45,653 bases of DNA, from NCBI GenBank assembly GCA_035281645.1, contig DATEDN010000174.1:1-45653 (forward strand), read 5' to 3'. Made by a program: the position numbers and the translations under genes. How positions within the stretch are numbered: position 1 is the stretch's first letter; each line of letters starts with the position of its first letter. This DNA is from JACCTH01 sp035281645 (GTDB lineage Bacteria > Actinomycetota > Acidimicrobiia > Spongiisociales > ZC4RG35). The notes beneath the pieces are model-generated. The model was not told where the DNA came from. It made no database searches and worked only from the letters and a program-made list of their open reading frames with translations. Positions 14,681-24,000 of this stretch are shown piece after piece.

Positions 14681-14851
14681 ATGGCCTGGCAGAGACTGCT
14701 CGACATCCTCGCCGAAGCGCGTGAGCTGGAGCGTGAGGCGGCCACCAAGGTGCCGGAGGAGTGCCCCAACGACTACACGGCGCTCCGGGAGGGCCCGGAC
14801 GGCATCCTGTACTGCCCGTGGGACGGCTGGAAGTACCCCGGGGGTGCCTGA
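14681..14851 (+). CDS. 56-residue protein with a CxnYCPWDGWKYPGG end
   Basis: ATG 14681 follows GAGAGGAGGGG, one base after the previous stop. The N-terminal half is a charged helix (LLDILAEARELEREAATK). The C-terminal half has two Cys (ECPND and LYCPWDGW), the pattern of a half zinc ribbon. Small proteins of this form occur between capsid and adaptor genes in many actinobacterial phages, as far as I recall. No function is known. Confidence 0.65.
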   Translation: MAWQRLLDILAEARELEREAATKVPEECPNDYTALREGPDGILYCPWDGWKYPGGA

Positions 14852-14939
14852 CCGGTTACTCTGAAGGCCTACAACTCCATATCCCCCTGAAACCGAGGGT
14901 TAGATCCCCTCGCGTTCCCCGAAAGCAAGGACGAGGTAG

Positions 14940-16016
14940 ATGGGTCGCGTGTTCTACTGCACGCGCGAAGAGGTGGCGGATGCCTTCGATGTACGGGAGG
15001 CCGCGCACCGCTCCGCGCAGATCGACAGCGCTATTGCCAGCGCGTCCGACGACATCGACGGCTGGCTGAACCGGCATCGGCACGGTCTGGCGCCCAGGCA
15101 CGCGACCCGCTACTTCTCGTGGCCGTCGCGCAACTACTCCCAGCCGTGGCGGCTGTGGCTGGACGAGAACGAGCTGATCGAGCTCACCTCTCTCACCTCC
15201 GGCGGTACGACCATCGCGTCCACGGACTACTTCCTGGAGCCGGTCAACTCCGGTCCCCCGTTCTCGTTCATCGAGATCGACCTGAGCTCCAGTGCCGCGT
15301 TCTCCAACAACGGAACCGCCCAGCGCGCGATCGTCGCCGTCGGGCTGTGGGGGTACCACGATGAGCAGACGCCCGCCGGGTCCCTCGCGGCGGCCGTCGT
15401 CTCCACGACAGCCACGACCGTAGACGTCACCGACTCCAACGCGGTCGGTGTCGGTTCGCTGCTGAAGGTCGGCACGGAGCGCATGCTGGTGACGGCAAAG
15501 TCCTCGCTGGCAACCGGCCAGACCCTCGCCTCCGCCATGGACGCATCGAAGGCGGACGTGACCGTGGACGTCGCGGACGGCACCCAGCTCCATGTCGGCG
15601 AGACGCTGCTCATCGACTCGGAGCGGATGAAGGTCGTCGACATCGTCGGCAACAACGCGACCGTGGTCCGCGCCTACGACGGCTCCACCCTGGCGGCCCA
15701 CCTGCTGGGCGCTTCCGTGGTCGCTCCTCGCCGTCTGACGGTCGAGCGCGGCGCGCAGGGGTCTACGGCTGCCACGCACCTGATCGGGGCTTCAGCGAGC
15801 GTCTGGGACGTTCCTGACCTTGTTCGGGACCTGTGCCGGGCCGAAGCCATCACGAGGCTGGAGCAGGAGTTCTCCGCGTACGGCGTCCGCGTCTACTCCG
15901 ACGAGGCCGAACGCGACTCCTCCGGCACCGAAGTGGTGGCCGGGCGAGGCCTCACCGACATCCGCAAGGCGTGCGCCCGGCGGTACAAGCGGAAGTTCCG
16001 GAAGGCGGCCGTGTGA
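14940..16016 (+). CDS. Head-tail adaptor (connector) with an inserted duplicated beta module
   Basis: 358 residues, ATG 14940 after AAGGACGAGGT. The helical N-terminus (CTREEVADAFDVREAA, IASASDDIDGWLNRH) and C-terminus (LVRDLCRAEAITRLEQEFSA) match gp6/gp15-like adaptors that dock under the portal. Between them residues about 145-285 hold two copies of a module with GTERMLVT / DSERMKVV and a TVERGAQGSTAATHLIGA end. Ordinary adaptors are 100-200 residues, so this one carries an extra surface domain. The same module occurs in the large tail protein. Confidence 0.75.
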   Translation: MGRVFYCTREEVADAFDVREAAHRSAQIDSAIASASDDIDGWLNRHRHGLAPRHATRYFSWPSRNYSQPWRLWLDENELIELTSLTSGGTTIASTDYFLEPVNSGPPFSFIEIDLSSSAAFSNNGTAQRAIVAVGLWGYHDEQTPAGSLAAAVVSTTATTVDVTDSNAVGVGSLLKVGTERMLVTAKSSLATGQTLASAMDASKADVTVDVADGTQLHVGETLLIDSERMKVVDIVGNNATVVRAYDGSTLAAHLLGASVVAPRRLTVERGAQGSTAATHLIGASASVWDVPDLVRDLCRAEAITRLEQEFSAYGVRVYSDEAERDSSGTEVVAGRGLTDIRKACARRYKRKFRKAAV

Positions 16017-16090
16017 TGGAACTCGTCCAGGTCCCCTGCGACTGCCCCGACGGCCCCTGCAACTGGGTGCACTGGGGGGCTGAACAGTGA
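16016..16090 (+). CDS. 24-residue Cys-rich microprotein
   Basis: ATG 16016 overlaps the adaptor stop (TGATG) and its own TGA overlaps the next GTG (GTGA). The double coupling and clean frame argue for real translation. The product contains CDCPDGPC, able to bind a metal ion. It may simply keep ribosomes coupled between adaptor and tail completion genes. Confidence 0.5.
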   Translation: MELVQVPCDCPDGPCNWVHWGAEQ

Positions 16091-16548
16091 CGATCAACTC
16101 CCAGAACATCTTTGACAAGCTGGCCGATCACGCGCTCGCGTCCGGCTACTTCGACCGGGTCAACCAGCACGAGCCGAAGAACAAGCCTGGCCGGGGCCTC
16201 ACTTGCGCGCTGTGGGTCGACCGGATCGAACCGGCGCGCGGGCGCTCGGGGCTGAACAAGACCGACGCCCGCGTCGTCGTCAACGTCCGCGTCTACACGA
16301 ACATGCTCCAGTCCCCCCAGGACCGGATCGACCCGTCGGTGATGGAGGCCACAGACTTCTTGTTCGAGGCGTACACCGGCGACTTCCAGCTGGGCGCGGA
16401 GGACCGGTTCATCGACGTCCTGGGGATGACGCAGGGGCATCCGCTGTTCGCCCAGTCCGGCTACATCAACATCGACAACATGACCTACCGGGTCATGACC
16501 ATCACGGTCCCGGTGATCCAAGAGAACGCCTGGACGCAGAACCCGTAA
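16087..16548 (+). CDS. Tail terminator / tail completion protein
   Basis: 153 residues, GTG 16087. The size and slot (between adaptor and tail tube) match the tail terminator that caps the tail tube before it joins the head. The sequence begins FDKLADHALASGYFDRVNQH and has RVVVNVRVYTNMLQ, a helix VMEATDFLFEAY, and MTYRVMTITVPVIQE at the end, in line with the alpha/beta fold of this group. Identification is mainly by position. Confidence 0.7.
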   Translation: MTINSQNIFDKLADHALASGYFDRVNQHEPKNKPGRGLTCALWVDRIEPARGRSGLNKTDARVVVNVRVYTNMLQSPQDRIDPSVMEATDFLFEAYTGDFQLGAEDRFIDVLGMTQGHPLFAQSGYINIDNMTYRVMTITVPVIQENAWTQNP

Positions 16549-16561
16549 GGGAGGGAAGAAC

Positions 16562-17308
16562 ATGGCCAAGCAGACCGGCCTCGGTGACCAGCTGTTCATC
16601 AACGGCTACGACATCGGCGGGGACATCTCCGCGATCAGCACCCTGTCGACGCCCCGGGAGACCCTCCCGGCGACCGGGATCACGAAGTTCGCCATGGAGC
16701 GGCTCTTCGGAAAGCGTGACGGGAACGCCGAGTTTACCAGCTACTTCAACGACGCCACCGACCAGGAGCACGACGCCCTGAAGGGTCTGCCCCGGACGGA
16801 CGTCCACCTGATGTACCTGCGCGGCACCTCGCTGGGCGGCTCCTCGGTGGGTATGATCGGCAAGCAGCTGAACTACGACCCGTCACGAGGCGATGACGGT
16901 GCGCTCACCTTCGGGGTGAACGCCCAGGCCAACGCCTTCGGGATCGACTGGCTGACCCAGCTGACCGCCGGAAAGCGGACCGACACAGCGGCCACCAACG
17001 GCACCGGCGTCGATTTCGGGGCAGCCTCCGCGTTCGGCTTCCAGGCCTACCTCCAGGTGTTCTCCTTCACCGGCACCTCCGTGACCGTGAAGCTCCAGGA
17101 GTCCTCGGACAACGGCGCGGGTGACGCCTGGACGGACGTCTCCGGCGGCGGCTTCACGGCGGCCACCGGGCGCACCGCCCAGCGGATCCAGTCGGTGTCC
17201 GACACCCTCGCGGTGGAGCGCTACCTGCGGGTGGTGACGACCGGGACGTTCTCCAGCGCGGTGTTCGCCGTAGGCGTCTGCCGCAACGAAGCCCTGAGGG
17301 TGATCTGA
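16562..17308 (+). CDS. Major tail tube protein candidate 1, 248 aa
   Basis: ATG 16562 after AAGGGAGGGAAGAAC. The N-terminal half (FINGYDIGGDISAISTLSTP, GITKFAMERLF, YFNDATDQEHDALK, SRGDDGALTFGV) is typical of a tail-tube family. The last third (about residues 145-248) is an additional beta domain (VKLQESSDNGAGDAWTDVSG) as in tail proteins with surface Ig-like domains. It shares several motifs with the gene at 17743, so the two are paralogues. Confidence 0.75.
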   Translation: MAKQTGLGDQLFINGYDIGGDISAISTLSTPRETLPATGITKFAMERLFGKRDGNAEFTSYFNDATDQEHDALKGLPRTDVHLMYLRGTSLGGSSVGMIGKQLNYDPSRGDDGALTFGVNAQANAFGIDWLTQLTAGKRTDTAATNGTGVDFGAASAFGFQAYLQVFSFTGTSVTVKLQESSDNGAGDAWTDVSGGGFTAATGRTAQRIQSVSDTLAVERYLRVVTTGTFSSAVFAVGVCRNEALRVI

Positions 17309-17739
17309 TGAAGCAGAAGCTGGGCGCCCAGGCCTATCAGACGTTCCAGATCCTCGCGCCGAAGGAGACCCACACGGTCCCGGCATCGTGCGAGGAAGTC
17401 GAGTGCCAGCAGTATGCGCGCGGATGGATGATGAAGATCGACCTGACGACCGATCTCGGCCAGAAGCAGGCGTACTACATCAAGCACCACTCCGGCCGCT
17501 CGTACACCGTGACCGACCAGCGTGATGGTCTGGTCACCCTGACTTTCCGCTCGGGCCAGCCGTGCTTCCAGAAGCACCGCAAGGACATCGAGCGGGATCC
17601 GCTGTTCCGCGTCAAGGGCGGCGACAAGCGGGGCAACCCTCTTCGGACGGCGACGAGGGTCCACAAGAAGCCTGAGTTCTGGGTCGAAGAGTTCGCCGAG
17701 AACCAGCAGAAGATCGCCGACGCGGTCAAGGAGGGATGA
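17308..17739 (+). CDS. Conserved tail-module protein of unknown function, 143 aa
   Basis: ATG 17308 overlaps the preceding TGA (TGATG). The product is basic and soluble: KLGAQAYQTFQILAPKETHT, an EEVECQQYARGWMMKID segment, GRSYTVTDQRDGLVTLTF, then QPCFQKHRKDIERDPLF. The C-terminus is a helix (EEFAENQQKIADAVKEG). It sits between two tail-tube paralogues, so a tail assembly or tube-tip role is likely. Related genes recur in Streptomyces phages, from memory. Confidence 0.65.
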   Translation: MKQKLGAQAYQTFQILAPKETHTVPASCEEVECQQYARGWMMKIDLTTDLGQKQAYYIKHHSGRSYTVTDQRDGLVTLTFRSGQPCFQKHRKDIERDPLFRVKGGDKRGNPLRTATRVHKKPEFWVEEFAENQQKIADAVKEG

Positions 17740-17742
17740 GAC

Positions 17743-18150
17743 ATGGCGAAGGAAACCGGTCTCGCGTGGTCGACCCTGTCGGTCGATGACGCGGCAGGCT
17801 CCGCGAAGGACATCCGGAACGACGTCACCAACTTCGAGTTCGCGACCCCGCGCGCGGTCCAGGAGACCACGGGCATCGACAAGAGCGCGTTCGAGCGGCT
17901 GCTCCTGCTGGCCGACTTCTCGATCACGCTGAACGGCGTGTTCAACGACGCGGCGGACTTCTCGCACGCGGTCCTGAAGACGGTGGGCTCGACCTCGGTC
18001 CTGCGCACCATCTCGATCACCGTGTCGGGACAGTCCCTGAACAACGAGTGCATCATCACCGACTACGCGCTGACGCGCGGCGACGACGGTGCGCTCACCT
18101 GGCAGGCCCCGGCCGTCCTCGCCGACGGCACCGTTCCCACCTGGAGCTGA
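17743..18150 (+). CDS. Tail-tube paralogue 2, 135 aa
   Basis: ATG 17743 after GGAGGGATGAGAC. It aligns with the protein at 16562: FATPRAVQETTGIDKSAFER with STPRETLPATGITKFAMER, FNDAADFSHAVLK with FNDATDQEHDALK, and TRGDDGALTW with SRGDDGALTF. It lacks the C-terminal extra domain. Either one is the main tube protein and the other a minor variant, or the two build different sections of the tail. Confidence 0.75.
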   Translation: MAKETGLAWSTLSVDDAAGSAKDIRNDVTNFEFATPRAVQETTGIDKSAFERLLLLADFSITLNGVFNDAADFSHAVLKTVGSTSVLRTISITVSGQSLNNECIITDYALTRGDDGALTWQAPAVLADGTVPTWS

Positions 18151-18152
18151 TC

Positions 18153-18548
18153 ATGATCCTCCTCACGATCCGGACTCGGACACGCGGCGCGCTGTTCACC
18201 ACGCAGTCGCACCGCCTCTTCGAGGAGTTCGAGGACGATCTGGAGGAGGAGGGCGCGGAGTGGGCGCTGTCCCACATCCGTTCGACGTTCCACTCCAGTT
18301 TCAAACAGCCCAGCGGCTACTACGAGTCGAACGTCGAGATCCACAACACGTCCTCCGGCCTGGAGGTCTGGGACGGCGGCCAGGCCGGTCCCGTCTACGG
18401 CCCCTGGCTGGAGGGCGTGGGATCCCGCAACAACACCACCCGGTTCAGGGGCTACCATGCCTTCCGCAAGGCGGCCCAGGCGCTGGAAGTCCGCATCGAA
18501 AGCATGGGCGACCGGCTCCTGTACCAGAACGTCATCCCGTACCTGTAA
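18153..18548 (+). CDS. Tail-associated conserved protein, 131 aa
   Basis: ATG 18153 directly after the tube paralogue. It contains EEEGAEWALSHIRSTFHSSF, GYYESNVEIHN, and the block GPVYGPWLEGVGSRNNTTRF then GYHAFRKAAQALE. The VYGPWLEG block recurs in phage minor tail or neck proteins (HK97 gp10-like in layout). The position before the tail chaperones supports a tail completion role; the exact function is not known. Confidence 0.65.
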   Translation: MILLTIRTRTRGALFTTQSHRLFEEFEDDLEEEGAEWALSHIRSTFHSSFKQPSGYYESNVEIHNTSSGLEVWDGGQAGPVYGPWLEGVGSRNNTTRFRGYHAFRKAAQALEVRIESMGDRLLYQNVIPYL

Positions 18549-18559
18549 GGAGAAACCCC

Positions 18560-18952
18560 ATGGGTTACCGCCGAGTTCCGACCGTCTACACCCTCGACTC
18601 GATTCCCGAGGAGGAAGGCCTCATCGTCCGGATGACCTCCATCCGGCTGGGCAAGATGCGCCGCCTGATGACGCTCACCGCCGACGACAAGGCCGACGAC
18701 GCGGCGATGGGCGAGATCCTCGACCTGTTCCAGCAGTCCCTGGTCAGCTGGAACCTGGAGGAGTTTGAGGATGGCACCCCCGTTCCGACGACTCGCGAGG
18801 GTGTGGAGGACCAGGAGGTCGAGCTCATCATGCGGATCGTCGGTGCGTGGATGGACGAGATGACCGGCACCGACGGCCCCGACGACCTGGGAAAAGGCTC
18901 GACCGGTGGCGGGAAGTTCCCGGGGCGGCCACTGACGATGGAAGCACTGTAA
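18560..18952 (+). CDS. Tail assembly chaperone, unshifted form (G-type)
   Basis: 130 residues, ATG 18560 after TAAGGAGAAACCCC. The acidic helical protein (LTADDKADDAAMGEILDLFQ) is followed by a Gly-rich stretch. It binds the tape measure during tail building in this class of phage. The slippery heptamer G GGA AAA (18889-18895) lies in its frame near codon 112, as expected for the standard G/GT system. Confidence 0.85.
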   Translation: MGYRRVPTVYTLDSIPEEEGLIVRMTSIRLGKMRRLMTLTADDKADDAAMGEILDLFQQSLVSWNLEEFEDGTPVPTTREGVEDQEVELIMRIVGAWMDEMTGTDGPDDLGKGSTGGGKFPGRPLTMEAL

Positions 18953-19110
18953 CGAAGCCCTGGGAGCTGGCCGACGCCGAGCTCGTGATCCGGTTGTGCG
19001 GGATGTTCCACTGCCCGCCCAGCCAGCTCGACCAGGAAGACGCCAGCATCATCCGCCTGATGAACATCGTGGCGCGAGGGACGAAGGAGGCCGACGGGGC
19101 CTCGGAGTAG
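18560..19110 (+). CDS. Tail assembly chaperone, frameshifted fusion (GT-type), 183 aa
   Basis: Product of a -1 slip at 18895: codons 1-112 of the short form, then 71 codons from 18895 to the stop at 19110. The added part includes TKPWELADAELVIRLCGMFH and NIVARGTKEADGASE. Both members are needed in fixed ratio by most long-tailed phages. The downstream frame has no good start of its own, which supports the frameshift. The stop lies 9 bases before the tape measure start. Confidence 0.85.
18889..18895 (+). promoter_or_regulatory. Programmed -1 frameshift site GGGAAAA
   Basis: The zero frame reads CTG GGA AAA GGC, so the heptamer fits X XXY YYZ exactly. After the slip the frame reads AGG CTC GAC and stays open to 19110. 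It is the same type of site as in lambda G/GT. Confidence 0.85.
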
Positions 19111-19119
19111 GAGGAGGCC

Positions 19120-21060
19120 GTGGCTCGCGTCAGCGTAGTCGTCAACGTCCGGGATCTGACCCGGGCTGAACTCCAGCGGATGCGGCACAACTTCCGCACC
19201 CTGGGCGAAGACCTGTCCAACGCAGTCGGTGCGCGCAACCGGCAGAACTTCGAGCGGCTGTCGCAGTCCGTGAACGTCGCCAGGCGGGACCTCACCCGCC
19301 TGCGCGGCGCCATCCCGGAAGCGGAGTTCCTCCGGCTGGACGACGCCATCCGAAGGTCTCAGCGAACCCTTCAGCGCGGTTTCTCGAACGTCGGGGCGAA
19401 CGCCTTCAACCGGGTCGCCCGGCAGGTCCAGGAGGTCGTGGACGGCTTCCGGGACCTGGACCGGGACGGGAGCATTCAGATCCGGGTGGATACCAGCGCC
19501 CTGGACCGGGCGGACGCCCAGCTGGCCCGGTGGCGCACCGAGCAGGCGCGGGCGGTGGTCCGGCAGCGGGTGGACGTCGACACCAACCGCGCGGAGTCCC
19601 GGATCCGGCGCTGGGCGATGGGTCCCCTGCGCGGCCTCGGCGGCCTGATCGGCGGCACCTTGTCGGACGGCATCGGCCAGGGACTGGTGGGCGCCTTCCG
19701 CTCCCCGACGTTCGGTGCACTCGTCGTCGCAGCGCTGGTAGCCGCCATGTCGTTCGTCGGCGCGGCGCTCGCCGGTGTCCTCGTCCTCGCGATCGGCGGC
19801 GCGTTCGCCGGTCTGGGTGGCTTCATCGCGGCGAAGTCGAAGGAGGTGTCCGGCGCCTGGGAGCGGGAGCTGGAACGGCTGAAGCCGCTCTTCAAGGAGG
19901 CCGCCGAGCCCATGATCCCGGTCCTTGTCAGGGCCATCGGGATCCTGGGCAAGATGGGCGAGGAGTTCGCGCCGAAGTTCCGGGACTCCCTGGAGAAGGC
20001 CGCCCCGTTCATCGACGACTTCATCGACCGCACCCGCGAGGGTTTCAGGCGGATGGGCCAGAACGCCTGGGACGACCTCCAGAAGTCCTTCCGCATCTTC
20101 CTGGACGCTTTCGGGCCCCAGTGGGAGGACTTCCTCGCCGAGTTCGGCTCCAGTCTGGGCGCCCTCGCGCGCACGGTCAGTGAGCACTCGACGGAGATCG
20201 CGGCAGCCCTGCGCGGCATCCTCGGGATCATCAACATCCTGATCGACACGATCAACTTCTTCGCCAACGCCTGGGCGCTCGCCTTCCGGCTGAATCAAGA
20301 GATGATCGCCGGATTCCTCGGGTTCATGTCGTTCTTCGTGGACTCCGTTCTCGGCTACTTCCAGATCATGCTGGACGGGGCGGTCAGCGCCTTCTCCTGG
20401 ATCCCCGGCCTGGGCGGCAAGCTGGAGGAGGCGCAGGGCAAGTTCTCGGAGTTCCGAGGTCAGGTGACGGGCGAGTTCCAGCGCCTCGCGGACCGCGCCA
20501 GCCAGTGGGGCGTCGAGATGGACCAGGCGAACCGCAAGCGCGTTCTGGAGATCGAAATCTCGGGCTGGATGAACGACATCGAGCGCGCCAAGGAGGAGAT
20601 GAAGTCGGTCCCGCCCAGCAGGCAGGCGGAGCTGAAGGCGAAGATCGACGACCTCATGGGCAAGGTCAGCGCAGCCAAGCAGCAGTTGGCGTCGATCCAG
20701 CCGAACTACTACGTCCGGATCCACGCGTACAAGACGGGCGACTGGGCTCTCGGCCTCGGCGGTCCGCAGGCGCATGGCGGCGTCACCGGCAACTGGGGCC
20801 GGGCGGCCACCGGCGGCGCCCGGTCGAACATGACCCTCGTCGGCGAGCACGGCCCCGAGCTGGTCGATCTTGCCCCGGGGTCTCACGTAAGGTCGAACCC
20901 GGACTCGCGCCGCATGCTCGCCCAGTCCACCGGCCAGCAGGGGGCGACCACGCTGATCCTGAAGTCGGACGGGAGCCGGATGTCGGACGTCCTGCTGGAG
21001 CTGCTGCGCGACGCGATCCACGACGCAGGGGGCGACCCCGTGAAGGTACTCGGAGGCTGA
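19120..21060 (+). CDS. Tape measure protein, 646 aa
   Basis: GTG 19120 after GGAGGAGGCC. Charged helical N-terminus (DLTRAELQRMRHNFRTLGED), then RxxxDxD-rich helices, a strong hydrophobic segment at about residues 195-237 (several Ala/Gly/Val/Leu runs), long coiled helices, and a Gly-rich part near 560-600. The C-terminus has MTLVGEHGPELVDLAPGS, the usual tape-measure signature. It sets tail length and helps DNA enter the cell. At about 0.15 nm per residue it predicts a tail of roughly 100 nm. Confidence 0.92.
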   Translation: MARVSVVVNVRDLTRAELQRMRHNFRTLGEDLSNAVGARNRQNFERLSQSVNVARRDLTRLRGAIPEAEFLRLDDAIRRSQRTLQRGFSNVGANAFNRVARQVQEVVDGFRDLDRDGSIQIRVDTSALDRADAQLARWRTEQARAVVRQRVDVDTNRAESRIRRWAMGPLRGLGGLIGGTLSDGIGQGLVGAFRSPTFGALVVAALVAAMSFVGAALAGVLVLAIGGAFAGLGGFIAAKSKEVSGAWERELERLKPLFKEAAEPMIPVLVRAIGILGKMGEEFAPKFRDSLEKAAPFIDDFIDRTREGFRRMGQNAWDDLQKSFRIFLDAFGPQWEDFLAEFGSSLGALARTVSEHSTEIAAALRGILGIINILIDTINFFANAWALAFRLNQEMIAGFLGFMSFFVDSVLGYFQIMLDGAVSAFSWIPGLGGKLEEAQGKFSEFRGQVTGEFQRLADRASQWGVEMDQANRKRVLEIEISGWMNDIERAKEEMKSVPPSRQAELKAKIDDLMGKVSAAKQQLASIQPNYYVRIHAYKTGDWALGLGGPQAHGGVTGNWGRAATGGARSNMTLVGEHGPELVDLAPGSHVRSNPDSRRMLAQSTGQQGATTLILKSDGSRMSDVLLELLRDAIHDAGGDPVKVLGG

Positions 21061-21064
21061 CGAA

Positions 21065-24000
21065 ATGGCAGTGAAGCTCCGCGCGGTGACGACGGCCACC
21101 AACGTGGACGGCACGAGCGCGTCATCGATCACGATCAACAAGCCGACCGGCACGGTCGAAGGCGACATCCTGATCCTGATCACGAACCAGTACACCGGCG
21201 ACACCGGTATGGCGGGGGTGACTTCGCAGGGCTTCGTTCTGCTCGACATCATCGACGAAGGCACCGACCTCCGCTCGCGCGCGTGGAAGAAGGTCGCGAC
21301 GAGCTCCGAACCCGCCAGCTACACCCTGAACTTCGCGGGCGCGGGCGGGTCGGTCGGTGCCACCCTGGCCGCCTTCGCCGGGGGCTACGACGTCACCACC
21401 TGGGCGAACATCGTCACCGGCACCGACGACCCGGCTTCCGGCTACGACCTGGACTGCGCGCGGGACTCCGTCGGCTACCAGGCGTACGTCTGGAGGAACG
21501 ACACCGCGAACACGACGGTGACCTGGTCGTTCGGCTCGGAGGTCACCGATATCTCCTCGAAGGCGACCACCGCCATCCGGTCGGGTCAGTCGACCATGTA
21601 CTACGGCCCGCCGGACCTGGAAGACATCGTCAACGCGGGCGACGAGCTCCCGGCCGCCGAAGCGAACCCGGCCACCGCGCCGCTGTTCGGCATCTTCTGG
21701 AACTTCCTGATCGGCGACAAGGCGCCGGACAACGAGGCCTGGGACGACACGGACCTGTCGACGGCCGTGGAGCTGAAGCTGGACCGGGTGGAGCTGGACG
21801 CTGTCGGCTCGATCGACACCCGGTTCGCATGCGATTTCACCGGCACCGTGTCGGCCATCACGGCCACGGCCGAGTCTGAGCCCGCTGCGCAGGCCGCTGA
21901 CGGCCTCCCGCTGACGAACTGGCTGGATGACACCACCGTCGCCCCGCAGGCCCTCACATACGATTTCGGGGCCTCGGCGACCCCGCGCGCGAAGCGCTAC
22001 CGGATCACGTCGGCGGCCACCGGTTCGACGTACGGGGCGACGCTCGACCCGATGAACTGGACAGTGGAGGGCTCCAACGACGGCTCCTCGTGGACGGTCA
22101 TCGACACCCGGGAGAACGAGGCCTTCGGCAACCGGGGAGACACCCGCGAGTTCCGGATCGCCGACCCGGGCGACTACCGGTACTACAAGCTGAACGTCTC
22201 CTCGAACTTCGGCTCGGCGTCCACGGTGGGTGTCCAGCTGGCCGAGTGGCGCCTCTCCTCGGTGGACGTCTGGGAGGACATCACGCCGTTCGTGAACTAC
22301 GACGGCAAGGTGCGGATCGTGCGCGGCCTTCAGGGGACGTCCGGCCGGTCCGACTACACCCGCGCGTACATGACGCTGAAGAACACCGACGGCCGGTTCA
22401 CCGTCGACAACCTGGGCGGCGCCTACCACGGGGCCCTCCAGCGGAACAACGAGCTGCGGATCTCGCGCGCGTACGGCACGAAGTCTCTCCAGCTCCAGGG
22501 CGCTGTCCGCGTCGAAGGCACCGACATGATCGGCGACTGCTTCCGGACTCCGCTGGCGTACTCCCTCCAGATCGCTTCCGACCTGGACGTCCGGCTCGAC
22601 CTGGACATGGAGTCCTGGAAGGCGGAGCAGTCTCTCGTCGGGCTCGGAATCGACAGCTCCGCGCCGGAGGTCGGCTGGGCGCTCTACATGGGCTCCGACG
22701 GCAAACTCCACTTCACCTGGGTCAAGTCCACTGGCGACGTCTTCGACCTGAAGTCCACCGTCGCGGTCCCGGACGCCGTCCGGCAGTCGGTGCGCGCCTC
22801 CTTCGACGCCAACGACGGATCCGGCAACTCGGTCGTGACCTTCTACACGGCGACCACCTTCAACGGCACCTGGGTCCAGCTGGGCGAGCCGGTCTCTGTG
22901 TCCACCGGCGGTACGGACATCGCGTACGCGGGCGGGAGCCTCGCGATCGGCCACACCGGCACCAGGTCGCCGCGCGGCATCCACGGCCGGGTCTACAACT
23001 TCGAGCTGCGCGACACCGCCCTCGGGACGACGGTCGCCGACCTGGACTTTACGGCCATGGACAACGGCTCCAGGACGTACACCGATTCAGCGGGAAACCT
23101 GTGGATCGCCCTGAACTACGCCGTCGTCTCGAACCGCCGGTACCGCTTCCACGGGGAGGTCGCCACTTGGCCGATCGCCTGGGACACCACCGGCAACTGG
23201 GTGCAGGCTGACATCACGGCCGCCGGAGTCCAGAAGCGGCTGGAGCGCGGCGGTGCGGCCGGGTCGGTGATGTACCGGCACCACACCCGGGGCATCGTCG
23301 AGAATCCCGGCTTCGACTTCCAGCGCGGACAAGCCGTCGGCTACTGGCCGATGGAGGACAAGAAGGACTCCTACCAGTGCGCGTCCGCCCTGACCGGGAA
23401 GCCCCACCTGGAGATCTACGGGAACCCGAAGTTCGAGGAGTTCACCGACTTCCGCGAGTCGGACGCCCTGCCGGACCTGAACGGGGCGAAGTTCGGTGCG
23501 CGGGTGGTGGGCGCCGCCGACGGGTACGTCGACTGCCGGTTCATCATGGACATCCCGGCCGACGCGACCATCACCACCGGCGCCAACCTGATCACCCTGT
23601 GGGGTAACGGCACCCAGGCGAAGTTCCAGCTGCACGTTGGCAACTCCACCGAATGGGACTGGCACTTCTACACAGAGGCGGCCTTGGAGACGGGGACACC
23701 CAGCCACGTGTCGGCCGCCATTCCGGTCACCGTCGTGGGCGAACGCTTCCACGTCCGGGTCCAGCTCCAGCAGGTGGGCGCCGACATCTTCATCGCCGTC
23801 GAGCTGATGTCGGTGTACGGCGAATCCCTCGGCTCCAGCGTGCAGTCGGTGGCCGGGCAGACTTTCGGCCGGATCTACCGCGTCCAGGTCAACGACGCCG
23901 AAGCCGTCCGCAACACCGGCATCGGCATGGGTCACCTCGCCATCTACGGCACCGAGTTTCCGACCTGGACGGATCCGATCAACGCCCACCACTACGAGCT

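Noticed and set aside
14852..14939. Promoter or gene in the 88-base gap before the adaptor
   Set aside because: Only a short CGAGGG/CCCTCG hairpin and the ribosome site are visible; no convincing -35/-10 pair or frame.
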